DNA from: Adiantum capillus-veneris
Taxonomy: Eukaryota; Streptophyta; Polypodiopsida; Polypodiales; Pteridaceae
Assembly (NCBI GenBank): GCA_014529385.2
Contig: CM043960.1
Span: 122,790,543 to 122,854,542 of the forward strand
DNA length: 64,000 bases
Reading direction: 5' to 3'
In this document: positions 42,834-52,751 of the stretch, piece by piece
How positions within the stretch are numbered: position 1 is the stretch's first letter
Layout: each line of letters begins with the position of its first letter
Made by a program: the position numbers and the translations under genes
The notes under the pieces: model-generated
Databases searched by the model: none
Told to the model about the DNA's origin: nothing
What the model saw: the letters and a program-made list of their open reading frames with translations, nothing else

Positions 42834-43883
42834 GAAGGTGGATGTTTGGTGGTAACTATTGTGCAGTTTGTAACTACATAAGGATGCCTTCAAAGGACAA
42901 CGACAATGGATGTTTACATGTTACAACGGATGTTCTCCATTATATCAGGTGTACTACTCCCTTTTATCTATGCTTTCCACAGTTACATGTTTGCATCTTG
43001 TCATTTGAGTTTCTAACAATGCATAAAATTTATAAAGTTGGGACATTGCCAATTTAGATACTATAATTTTTTCAAAGTTCTAGTACCTTGTTCTTCTCTT
43101 TGAGTTTGGTCTATTAGTTGGCTTTAAGTAGGTATCAGGACCTTAGGTAAAACTAGGCCACTTAATTGCTGATTTTAATTCCTAATTAGTATATCAATTG
43201 TAGTAACTTTAGTAATGTTTTAGGCTATGAGGATATAGTTCTCTCTAGCTTATTCCACCGAAGTGTGACTTGTGTTGTGGAAGTCCATGTGCTAAGCTGG
43301 TATTTGAGACCTCGAGTCTCCCGACTAGTTTATGCTCAAGTTGGTATTTTAGACTTTGAGTCTTCCAGGTGCTGGTATATGAGACCTTGAGTCCCCCAGC
43401 TACTTGTAGAGCAACTACGACAACAAAAACAAAAAACAAAAAAAAAAGGAGAAAAGAGAAATCAAATAGCACAAAATTCCTCTATTTTATGTTGATCACA
43501 CTTAAGTGGTATAAGTGACAAGAACACTAGTCTTTAGACCCCGACAAGCATTCTTAGGGTTAAGTACTCTTTAGTTGACATTTTTTTATTAATGTTGGTC
43601 AATCTAGTACTTTAGACCTAGATCTTGTGTACTTCTCTTAGATTCAACTTAATAGACCTTAACTCAATGGCATTTTATTAAGGTACTACGCTTGTTCTAG
43701 TTGGCAATGTTACAATTCATTTAAAAAAATTTGCATTTCCTAGAATATCATATATGCATCTCACTTATTACACACATGCACAAGCTGCCTTTGAGCTTTC
43801 ACAATGTTGTTTTTCTTCTACTAGGTACTCCTATCGTAGATCCCGATACTGCACTATTATATTCCGAGGGTGGAATCTACATC
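42834..43883 (+). other. 3' untranslated region of D after F
   Basis: Continuation of D after ORF3 once F is removed. No gene recognised. It includes a tandem palindromic repeat at 43290-43402 and a poly-A-like run (43430-43450). Confidence 0.6.
43290..43402 (+). repeat. Three degenerate tandem units with inner palindrome
   Basis: Three units of the type GCTGGTATTTGAGACCTCGA..GTCTCC, about 30-45 bp each. The first contains GAGAC-ctcga-GTCTC, a near-perfect inverted repeat; the others keep it partly. Located in the D 3' region. Confidence 0.72.
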
Positions 43884-43896
43884 AGGAAGGGGGGCA
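43884..43896 (+). promoter_or_regulatory. Polypurine tract of D
   Basis: AGGAAGGGGGGCA directly before the 3' LTR; the same tract stands before the E LTR. Confidence 0.88.
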
Positions 43897-44397
43897 TGTT
43901 AACCACCGGCGTCCACTTCTAGTAGTCATGGGTCGGGCTTGTCGGTCCAATAGGAAAAGGGTAAGAGTGACTGTCGACGAGAGGCGCACTCTAAATAGAA
44001 CATTCAAGGGTTTGTTGGCTAAGCATGGGCGTCCAAGTGTGAATGGGCGAGCTCATAAAAGTCACCTAAACCTAAAAATCACTCATTCTCTCATTTGTGC
44101 AATTGAAGAGTGCTCTTGCTCCATCTCCATCTCCTTGTGAGTGTGTGTGTGTATGCGTGAGAGAGAGAAAGAGAGAGAGTGTGATCGAGCATTGCGACGG
44201 CACAAGGACAGCGAGGCGGTTGAGCGCGGCATGATGGTAGCTCCCTCTTCTTCACGGTGAGGAATCCTCCATGAAGGCGATCGTAGGGCGGCGAGTTACA
44301 CACCCTTGCTCTCTTGAGCTTGCTAGATTAATATGGTTGTGTGCTTGCAACCATTTGTGGCTCACACACAGTGTACAGTAAGTCCCTTGCTTTGACA
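43897..44397 (+). repeat. 3' LTR of element D
   Basis: 501 bp, TGTTAACCACCGGCG to GCTTTGACA. Homologous to the E LTR. TATA-like cataaaag at 44054. A GT/GA tract lies at about 44140-44183. The next five bases (tgtgc) would be the target duplication; the partner is outside the window. Confidence 0.86.
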
Positions 44398-44635
44398 TGT
44401 GCGATAGATGCGCACAACAACAGTGCATGCTAGCTAAAATTAATAATAGGTGTTGTTAAATAGAGATGATCCTATTTGCTAACTAAAGCCATGCATGGCA
44501 CGAAAGGTGGTGTCTACATAGAGAGGGAGAGAATTTGTGGCACCAATAACTATAGAGCACTATAAAGGGAAGTAGTCTATAACCGCTAGTATTTCCACAG
44601 AAAAACAAAAACATTTGGAGAGAGAAAAAATTACT

Positions 44636-44770
44636 TACGCGGCAATAACCGCGGCTCTGAACGAGGTAGTGGTTTGAAAGAAATAAGCACGATAATATCT
44701 GCGGTAATATACCCGCCGATATTACCGCCTTTGTTGCTGGCGCTATTACCTCGCTTATTGCCACTAAACG
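44636..44770. repeat. Cluster of GCGGTAATA-type words, direct and inverted
   Basis: gcggcaataaccgcgg, GCGGTAATAT-8nt-ATATTACCGC (44704-44731, perfect 10-base arms), gctattacc and ttattgcc within 135 bp. Such dense direct and inverted words resemble subterminal binding-site regions of CACTA-type transposons, but no CACTA terminus was found. Confidence 0.55.
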
Positions 44771-44777
44771 ACCATTC

Positions 44778-44841
44778 AAAAATAAAGGTGCTCATTTGAG
44801 CCAACCAAAATTGGGTGGCCCAAATGAGCACCTTTATTTTT
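44778..44841. repeat. Strong hairpin, 25-base arms
   Basis: Left arm AAAAATAAAGGTGCTC... and right arm its reverse complement with one mismatch, loop of 14 nt that itself has CCAA/TTGG. Could be a tiny foldback element or a small-RNA precursor; neither can be shown here. Confidence 0.85.
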
Positions 44842-45049
44842 ACCTGCATAAAACAATGAAACATCAATTGGTTTTTGGAAAAGTATACAAGAAAACCAAG
44901 TATACAATTGTTCCTCAATCTCGTCTCGTCGTCCAGATGCACGTACATTTGATCACCTTGACTCTACATAAATCCATACTAAATTAAACGATTATCAACA
45001 GCTCAAAACAATTGATACAAATTACGTGTTTAAACTTACCGCTTGTAGT

Positions 45050-46470
45050 GATCCAATCGCCACGTCAAATTGCTCGCGAGAGATGTGGTTGTTTTTGAAC
45101 AACCATCACCAAGTATAAAATTCTGTATGTCTCTCTCGATACTTGACCATCTCTCTGGTTGGTCGAGTAAGAGTGATATTTTCCTAAGTTAGCAATAGCA
45201 ATAATAAATCATCAATTATAATATCTATAATCACCGATCAACGTTATAATTTAAGCAATCTTACATATTTTCCTTCCAAGTTGCCTTGCCTCTTGAGCCA
45301 TAGTTTGTGGGAGTTTTTCTAGTGCGAGCTTCGTGTTGTTGTTTGTAGGATGAGCCCGTCACACCGCGTGGTCTCTCTTTTCTTGCATTGCCCACTCCCA
45401 CTCTGCGTTTGCCATGTTCCCACAACGATAGCTCCTACGTGGATCTCTAACCTGGTTGGCTGCTACATGCCACACACTTGACTGCTTGTTTTTCAAAAAA
45501 CCAAATGTAGCCCTCCAACCACTGTTGTGAAAAACGTTGATCGAGGGTATTTGGAAATTTAGCTAGCATCATGTCCTCAATGTAGCGTGCATGATTGGGA
45601 AATTGGTCTCTAAACTTTACAAAATAGTTCTTATACATTGAATGTATAAGAATTTGTAGATGGCATCGAAATGCCTTGTCCTGTGCTATGCCGAAGTCCA
45701 CCTCACTGCCATATTTAACCCTGTAGTAGCACCCATGAGTGTCTGACATGGGTGCATCAGTATCCTCGTTCTCTGCATCAGGGATGGCACGCTTTGAAAG
45801 TGGGGATTTTGTTCCCTCGCCACTATCAAAACAGGCGAAGCCTTAAGGTCCGATACCGCTTCATCTCTCACGGCGCTTGTCTCGCTGCCTTGAGACGAGC
45901 ATTGATGCGCGCTGCTAGAGTAAGTTCATCAATGGTGTTCTGGTGAAGCAAGAGTAGAATGGAGTGGCGTAGGACCCTGTGATGCGATGGGAGTGGGACC
46001 TTGCGATGAAAGGAGAGTAGGATGATAAGAAGGGGCCGTAGACTGAGGTGTCCTCGATGCAAGGCTTTGTAGGTAAGGAGTCCCTCCCTAACTCCCCCAT
46101 GGTGTGGTCTGCGGAGAAAGACCGTAGGTCGCAAGTTGCTGCGGAGTGTAGCTGCTAAAAAAATCCTCCATCAAACGGAGGTACTACTCTCATAAATAGA
46201 TAGCCCACTGTAGGTCTGGATCTACGACCAATGGAGAAACTTGAGTAGAGCAGGTGTAGGATGGCCATGCCTGCAAATAACAAAAATAAACCTATGAAAC
46301 TCATGTTTTAGGGTTAAATAGCCATAAACAATCTTTATTTCTTTGCTTGTTCTCACCGTCTCAAGACTCGGGTCCACTGGAGGCGATGTCCACCCCAGGT
46401 GGAAGCCCACCTAATGTGAACCAACCAAAAGAAGATCCAGATGGTTGCTCCCCAGCAGGTGGTCTCTCGT
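45050..46470 (-). pseudogene. Unrecognised minus-strand gene relic
   Basis: A possible first exon MSDERPPAGEQPSGSSFGW begins at about 46470. A proline/serine/threonine/glutamine-rich stretch follows (for example SSYTPQQLATYGLSPQ, 46020-46160), then the best open piece, 45447-45825, with SPLSKRAIPDAENEDTDAP, DKAFRCHLQILIHSMYKNY and FRDQFPNHARYIEDMMLAKFP. A last piece near 45250-45400 reads RGVTGSSYKQQHEARTRK. The layout recalls plant En/Spm-type (Transposase_24) proteins, which carry a T-G-S motif, but the match is too weak to claim. Several frame changes may be introns. Confidence 0.35.
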
Positions 46471-48462
46471 CTGACATCTACATTACAAAGAGCAATATGA
46501 GATTTAGCCTTCCTCCCTACTCGCTCATCTATAAATTTGTTCACAAGTATATTAGCACACAAACAAGTAGATACATATACATACTAGTAGACCTAAGTAG
46601 AGACTAGTAGTGCCAAAGGTCAAGTGCACCTCTTTAGATATCATCACACTCTCAATCGTGGTAAAACCAAAGGTACATTGCGGTAATCCATACATGAGTG
46701 GATCAATGACCGCAACGCCACAATTAAAAAAGGACTATACCCAAGAGGAAGCGTCTAACCTTCGGGTGCTATGCTCCTGTACTAAGTGCCTACATACATA
46801 CATTAAAGAATATATATGTACACACAACTATATATACAATTACGTAATGTAGCCATCGTTTTGAGTACAGATAAAGAGTTATGGTTGTAAATGTAGCCAC
46901 CATTTTGTGTTGTGCGCAGTGCGGGAGTGGTCTTGCTTCTGTAGAGTGCTATGAAGAAGAGCTTCTTTATTGTGCTTCTTCTGTAGCATCCATTAGGGAA
47001 TTTGGGAGATCATTTGGAGGGCCTTATTGAGGAGAGAGAAAAGGAGGCGCATCCAACGAATAGCAAGCCAACGTAACATAGAAATAGGAAGAAATAAATC
47101 AAATAATGCAAAAGAAAGAGAAGAACATGAGGTAGAACCTTGTTTTTATGGCGTTGAAGGTATCTATATGTGGGCCCAGGGTCTGTATGTAGTTATGGTA
47201 CTGAAAGAAAACTATGATACTGTATCATTCTCCCGCCACCAAAAGCTCTTGCTCCATAACCAAGCATTCAAAACTAAATTTCCCTCCATTGGAAGCAAGT
47301 TAACGCTTTCTTCTACCACGCAGAAAGAGTCATGGTTTCTTCTTCCCACCCTAATAGCTCTAGGGGTTGTTGTGCTCTATCCCCAAAAAGCCTCGCCATT
47401 AGTCTCCCAAGGAGGCAAAGTAACACCATAAACTCTATCACTATCTCAAACTCCACAAATATAGATAGTCAATGGCAACAACAGACAATATACAAAGGTT
47501 CTTGGTTTTTGATGCAACCAAGACTCGAGGAAAAGATCCTCAATAGCAGATCTATCTCGTTCAGCATAGAAAGCATGAGTGGAGGTGGGCAAGAAAACTG
47601 TTAAGGAAGTTTTGGTACAACATGTCTATAGTCACTCCGATGTGATTGCTAAAGGGCAGAGATGTCTCATTGGCTTATCATCCTCGATGCAATTGTGAGT
47701 GTGTCCATAGCCTTCATCTCTATTCTTACTTTTCGACCTTGTTGTTCTCTTTTATTTTTTTATTCTTTTGAAGAGGTAGAACAATATTAATAGAGCAAGA
47801 TCTATTTCTCATAAGTTCTTCATTTATTTCTCATAGAACAATATGTTAGACTAGGTGTCTTACATTTTGTTGTTGCATTTGCAGATGTCTATCCTTCATC
47901 ATACAAGGAATGGGAGCCACTAGAGCGTATTATAGATCTTATCTCTGTAACCCTCGCTGACATTTATGTTTTATAGTATGATGGAAGAACTAGCAAGAGT
48001 CTTGCAGATGAGGGAATTTTCTTCTATGAGCATTTCTACCAACTCAACCATAAAAATCAAAAAGGTAATCTTGTTAAACTCCCTCTCCCTAACAATTGTA
48101 GCTTTGTTGATTGGCCAACCGTGGACACCACTGTGTGTGAGGCTCTCAGAAGCAACCTGTTTAGGGATGTGTAGAGGTCCCTATGAAATTCAGTACCTAC
48201 TTAATTGGTAAAGGTTGCTAATTTTTGTCCTATAAGTCTATTTGTGGAACTATTTCACACATGCCACATACCTATTGCAAAGACAATGCTCGTATATAAA
48301 TCTCTAGATGCTTGCTTCTATAACAAACTGCTTGATACAGGGTGGTATGTTAAAGATGTGGACGACATACATTGCGAGGTTGCACTGGACACTTTGGTGG
48401 TCAAGTACATGATAGGCACACAGTCCCTTGTCATCTCCTTCTAGTACCAGCGCTCTCAAATT
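46471..48462. other. No recognised gene
   Basis: About 2 kb with only short open pieces. One plus-strand piece near 47975-48175 (YDGRTSKSLADEGIFFYEH, then NNCSFVDWPTVDTTVCEAL) has protein-like composition but no domain I can name. Confidence 0.4.
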
Positions 48463-48753
48463 ATTGCAGGCTGCTCTAAGTTTATTCCTATTGCTCAAGA
48501 GTCAGCAAGCCTAGAGAACAATGGTGTCATAGATGTGGAGGTGTTCAACAAAGAGCTCAACCTTGTGATAGTGGTCACAATAAGAGAGCAGTGCAACCTT
48601 CTCCAACTTCGGCATGACATCGTGGACGAGTCCATAAAGAACGAGCCCTCACCGTTCTATTTCTTAATTGGTGGATGCAAAGTAATGCAACGACGGGAAA
48701 AAGATATTGTATGTAGCGAACTAAGCGGCCAAGTCCAAATCGTGCCAATGTAG
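48463..48753 (+). CDS. Hypothetical exon, unknown product
   Basis: Open frame of about 95 codons without a start near its beginning (AGCSKFIPIAQESASLEN, DVEVFNKELNLVIVVTI, SPFYFLIGGCKVM). The first ATG in frame is at 48535. It could be an exon of a degraded gene. I do not recognise a domain. Confidence 0.25.
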   Translation: MAGCSKFIPIAQESASLENNGVIDVEVFNKELNLVIVVTIREQCNLLQLRHDIVDESIKNEPSPFYFLIGGCKVMQRREKDIVCSELSGQVQIVPM

Positions 48754-48942
48754 CTTGAATGAATCTATATTCATGACTTCAAATCCAACGTTTCTTGCAA
48801 TTTGGTTATGAGATGATTCCCACAATTTGGTTATATCTTTATTCTAATTCTAAGATGAGGTTTGTCTCACTATCTATGTCCCTTTGTTAGCTGGTAGTGT
48901 GATAACTGTATATTTTGAACAACATATGCAGAGTTATGTATA

Positions 48943-48943
48943 A

Positions 48944-49008
<65 letters not shown>
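48943..49008. repeat. (CT)n(CA)n microsatellite
   Basis: About 38 bp of CT followed by about 28 bp of CA dinucleotides. Confidence 0.9.
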
Positions 49009-49011
<3 letters not shown>

Positions 49012-49048
49012 TTCCATGGCACCACATTGAGAAGTACAGAGAATCCTA

Positions 49049-49640
49049 TTAATCTAGATAGCTAGCATTTGGGAGAGTATTTGTAAGTACAAATTTTGAA
49101 ACAGTCAATGGGCTGAAATACAAATTCTCAAGATAAGGGATCAAAATGTCCTCTAGATAAAAGTAATGCTCATGACCTTCAAATGAGGGTGGGGAGGCAG
49201 TGGTGCTTGGTGGATTTAGCAAGCCCTTATGGGGTGTGTCATCTATCAACAAAGTGTTGTTATCATCATGTGGGACAAGGATTTGGAAAAAAGGTTTATA
49301 GAATAGCAATACATTAGGTTTGGTATGGTTGTAGTGGTCGTCAATGTATACACACTCCTTCTGCGAATACAAAGAAACAAAATGAAAAGGTTCGATTCCC
49401 GCTACGTTGCAAACCATATTTACAAGAGGATTGAGGTTTCTCTGTAGCATAGAGGACCATATGGCAACACGAAACCTTGGAAGTAGAAATTGTATAAATT
49501 CCTTGGTTCCTAGATGCACAATACATATCCTAAAGTTGCGCAGGTTGATAACTTGTGTGTGGGGATCATACGGCTCCCGAAACACCAACAATTCGTTGAC
49601 GTCCAAAATAATGAGTCTCTGCAAACATTTTGTAAAACAA
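49049..49640 (-). CDS. Plant FCP1/NIF-like HAD phosphatase domain, last exon
   Basis: 191 codons open. LIILDVNELLVF is motif I with the nucleophile D; the usual second D is N, as in a group of plant FCP1-like proteins. FLLPRFRVAIWSSMLQRNL is motif II. NTLLIDDTPHKGLLNPPST carries the motif IV DD pair. FYLEDILIPYLENLY is the usual C-terminal end. The ATG at 49624 follows a likely splice acceptor (tttgcag at about 49625), so it is probably an internal codon and the exon belongs to a longer gene. The family acts on phosphoproteins such as the RNA polymerase II tail. With N for D, activity is doubtful. Confidence 0.82.
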
Positions 49641-49883
49641 ACAAGTAGTTAGACAATAGGTTGAGTTTCATATTCTTTAATATAGGATATTACTGGAACA
49701 ATCATAGGGATGTCTAACAAGGGTCCATACTAGGTTTGCCTGCCATCAAGGTTTTCTTCTTCAGTGTTCAAATTTTGGACCGTCTTCTCTTCTTCTTCTG
49801 TTGTTCAAGACTCTTGTGTCTCCAGTGTTGAGGGATCCACTGCACCTACATTTGCTTCTAATGAGCTATGATATGTTTGTGTG

Positions 49884-50310
49884 TCAGCAACAGGTGGAGG
49901 TTGGCAGAGGTATGCTCTGCTTGAGGAAGATTGTGTTTTTTTCAGCCCCTCCCTCTACATAAACTTCAAGCTTTTGAAACCCTCCAAGTACGGAGGGACT
50001 TTCAACATTTATATCTTTCTCAGCGCCTCGATCTGTGTGATCTTGCTCCTGTGTGGACTTCCCCTCATCAAACTCTACCTCTGCAGCATTTCCCATCTTG
50101 GAAGTCCCTCCCTCCTCTTGCTCCTGTCCTTTCTCAGTTGCCCTTATGGAATGAGTTTGCTGCACTCCATCAGCAGTCATCATTAACTCTACAACGTGGT
50201 CATCCAACAAGGTTTGTTCTGCATCCATGCTCACGGGATGTGAAATTGCAAGCAGATGTTGGATTATGGTTGCACGGTATTGGTGCAAATACTCTATAGT
50301 GTACTTCTCC
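49884..50310 (-). CDS. Acidic linker exon upstream of FCP1-like domain
   Basis: The frame reads AWEKYTIEYLHQYRATI, then a glutamate/glutamine-rich stretch (EKGQEQEEGGTSKMGNAAE). A good splice acceptor (ttttttgcatag) precedes it at about 50315. The first part resembles the C-terminal helix of Ulp1-type domains. It probably joins the Ulp1-like and FCP1-like parts of one gene. Confidence 0.45.
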
Positions 50311-50382
50311 CATGCACTATGCAAAAAACAATAATAAAACATAAAGGAACTGAGAACCAACTTGGTCCATACTGTCACAATG

Positions 50383-50960
50383 TTATAGTAATGCTGTGCA
50401 AAATGATACCTTTGACATGAATGGCTTTAATGCAAAAAATCTCTGCAGTATAAACTCAGCATGGAGGAGGCATCTCCATCCACACAAGTTGCCATCACTC
50501 TGTAAGGGCATTGTGACTTCCTTAATTTCGAACCTATATAGCTCTAAATTCCCACATAGACGTCCATATGCATGCAACAACCTTTTTATGCATCTGCAAG
50601 TAGGAGGAGTTGGTATGAACCCAGCAAAATAATTGTCTTCATTGTCCAATTAAAAAGAAAACCAATTTATGGTTATCAATACTCATAGTCTCAATTCTGG
50701 ATGCGTTCCTTGAATTTAGTTTAGTGTCCACACAGCTGGCTTGTCAAGCTCAATGCACACAAGGCTCCAATGGTGGTTGCTCTCATATGGAGAAATTATG
50801 GTTGTTACTTACAGCATTCGACAATGAGCAAGCCACTTCTCAAATGTGCCAACAGGGGTATTTTTCATTCTGACTAAGGGGAAAACCTGGGGATCCAATA
50901 TATATATTTTTGCATGGCATTCTGGAGGCAGTCGGCTCTTTATCAAACTACACAACAGTT
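50383..50960 (-). pseudogene. Ulp1-like (C48) cysteine protease domain relic
   Basis: Minus strand, one frame with several stops. KSRLPPECHAKIYILDP, then IISPYESNHHWSLVCIELDKP, where HHW holds the catalytic histidine, and after two or three stops PLQSDGNLCGWRCLLHAEFIL, where Q and C match the Ulp1 Q...DCG motif (here LCG). The aspartate that usually follows the histidine strand is not visible. Ulp1 enzymes remove SUMO; in plants this domain is also frequent in MULE and CACTA transposons, so a transposon origin is possible. Confidence 0.72.
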
Positions 50961-51021
50961 TATGTTGTTAGTCTCTAGCCTCAAGGCTGAATAAAAATAT
51001 GCAAAATCTGGTGATAGCATC

Positions 51022-51454
51022 TTACTTCAGGGAGATATTTACAATTGAATCTGTGATTTGAGCATCTGGATCCCTTAATATATTGATATCCATGGAATCT
51101 AATGCAATTCTTCTTACACCATCTTCTAGTTGTATATCTACTATTAATCCTAACTCCATAAATGACAAAATTCTGTTGTTGCTGATATCAATTTCCTGTG
51201 TTACAATGAGGTAGTTGTTAACCTCTTCTTCTATAGCATGTGCTCTCTTTTCCTTCTCTTTTAGTTTATTTAATTCCTCTGCACGCCAATTTTCCTGTTC
51301 AGCCATGTCCCTGGTATTTACATCGTGGGTGACTTCTACAATCTTCATCGCCTCTAGCTCTGATGGAGGAGTTAGCAAAATATCCTTCATTTTATTATCT
51401 ATAAATTTGTTGGGATGGAGCAGCTTATCATATCTCCATCTTACCCTTTTTAGA
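51022..51454 (-). CDS. Coiled-coil segment between histone-like and Ulp1-like parts
   Basis: Continuous with the histone-like frame. DILLTPPSELEAMKIVEV, then a charged stretch ENWRAEELNKLKEKEKRAHA that is probably coiled coil, then ISNNRILSFMELGLIVDIQ. No domain recognised. It is open for its whole length, unlike the regions on each side. Confidence 0.45.
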
Positions 51455-51841
51455 GTTTCATTGTCTTTGTCCATAATGGTTACCCTGTGTGCATGTGCTG
51501 CAACAATTGTAATGTCATTGAAACATTCCAACAAAAAATCCTCAGCTGCCTCTTATAGTACTAGCAGTGCAACAGGTTTCCACCTCATGGTACCAAAACA
51601 TGCTTCCTCACATATTGACCTGACTAGTATTTGGAATGGAAGCTTTGGTACTAGAAGTTCTAGCCTTCCTGATTTCCTTAAACAATATGATATGTCTTTG
51701 AGGCCTGTTCAACCTTGGAGCTTTTAAGATTTTCATGGGCTTCCCTGGTCTCTTCTTTTTACTAGCAGATCTTCCTCCTGCTTTAGCAGCCAAACCTGGT
51801 CCTTTTCCTACCTTCCTCGCAGTCGCCTTTGTTCTTGACAA
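51455..51841 (-). pseudogene. Histone H3 / CENH3-like relic
   Basis: The tail SRTKATARK (51812-51841) matches the H3 start ARTKQTARK. A lysine-rich tail follows, then FKEIRK (H3 LREIRK). After a frameshift the fold continues: LELLVPKLPFQILVRS (H3 TELLIRKLPFQRLVRE), RWKPVALLVL, a TAA, EAAEDFLLECFND and AAHAHRVTIMDKD (H3 CAIHAKRVTIMPKD). W after R, AAEDFL, and a loop 1 about one residue longer than in canonical H3 point to the centromeric variant CENH3. The methionine is TTG, one stop and one shift are present, so it is a pseudogene or has unrecognised introns. Confidence 0.8.
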
Positions 51842-51855
51842 TTTTTTGTAAGCCA

Positions 51856-51858
<3 letters not shown>

Positions 51859-51941
<83 letters not shown>
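51859..51941. repeat. (CT)n microsatellite
   Basis: About 83 bp of pure CT, directly upstream (minus-strand sense GA) of the histone-like tail. Confidence 0.95.
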
Positions 51942-51946
<5 letters not shown>

Positions 51947-52316
51947 CTGCACCCCCCAGCGATTAGCATTATGGCGCGCGGGAATGATTTAGAGACGGAT
52001 CTAGAATGAAATCCACGTGCCATTGTGCACACATGTGCTCTAATTTAAACCACAACATTTTATTTTTTTCTATCACACAAAGGGAAAAATAATGATTATG
52101 GTGCGTGTAAGACGTTTAACTTAACTTAGAGACGTGTCCACACGCCATTGTGCAAACCAGGCTAATATTGGGATGTTTGTTATTTTGGCTTGTGTATCAG
52201 TCTCCCAATAACATACCATTTTGAGTCAAGCTTTCAAACATACACCAACAACACTACTCTCTATCTCACCCTCATATCTGTAGGTATATGTGGATAGCAA
52301 TACTCTCTGTGTTATC
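51942..52316. other. Intergenic stretch, nothing recognised
   Basis: No open frame or repeat of note. The phrases agagacg..cacgccattgtgca (52130-52156) and agagacgg..cacgtgccattgtgca (51991-52028) are a weak direct repeat. Confidence 0.5.
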
Positions 52317-52717
52317 TGTAATGGCTATTGCCCGCACAGGAGCAATAGGCATTACGGGAATGATAACCCGCAACTACATTATATGAACATCAACATATAA
52401 AAATGACAAGAGAAGGAAGTACACAGTACACAGGCCCAGAACACCTCTTGCTTCATTCATTTGTATTCCAGACACAGAGTTATAACAGTAGTTGCCATGA
52501 ATATCATAGAGATTGGTTAAATTACATCAAAAGACAGGCACGCCCCTCCATATACAACCGTTGCTCCAGCGCAGATCGGGAACGGTGCACACACTCCTGT
52601 CCCATGATATCCTGTGAAGAACTGCCGCTACGGCCGCCGCATACCGCATACCCCTGATCCGCAGTATCCATACCTCCACAGGACCACAGGACCGCATGTG
52701 CGGCTAATGCCGTAACA
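52317..52717 (-). repeat. 3' LTR of element H
   Basis: About 401 bp (possibly to 52750, where agaggggctgag on the minus strand could be the polypurine tract overlapping the end of the polyprotein). Pairs with 55838-56223. Confidence 0.78.
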
Positions 52718-52751
52718 CCTGGCACGCACGATGGATTGCGCGAACCCACAC

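Larger units (their letters stand above)
15772..44397 (+). mobile_element. Element D: outermost autonomous-type gypsy element, 5' end outside window
   Basis: After removal of Z on its left and F at 25225-42828, the order is gag, protease, RT, RNase H, integrase, post-integrase module, internal polypurine tract, ORF3, 3' region, polypurine tract and 3' LTR. Domain order protease-RT-RNase H-integrase defines Ty3/gypsy (Metaviridae), and RT motifs such as LDGYSGY resemble the Athila/Tat branch. Many stops and frameshifts show it is old, which agrees with its position outside all other insertions. Its own 5' LTR must lie to the left of the window beyond Z, or be lost. Confidence 0.85.
44398..45049. 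other. Non-coding stretch with short inverted repeats
   Basis: No gene seen. It contains a block of GGTAATA/TATTACC words (44636-44770) and a strong hairpin (44778-44841), both annotated separately. Confidence 0.5.

Noticed and set aside
51608-52032. Open frames over the (CT)n tract with long RERERE runs
   Set aside because: The RE-rich part is microsatellite; only the part from about 51841 downward has real (histone-like) content.
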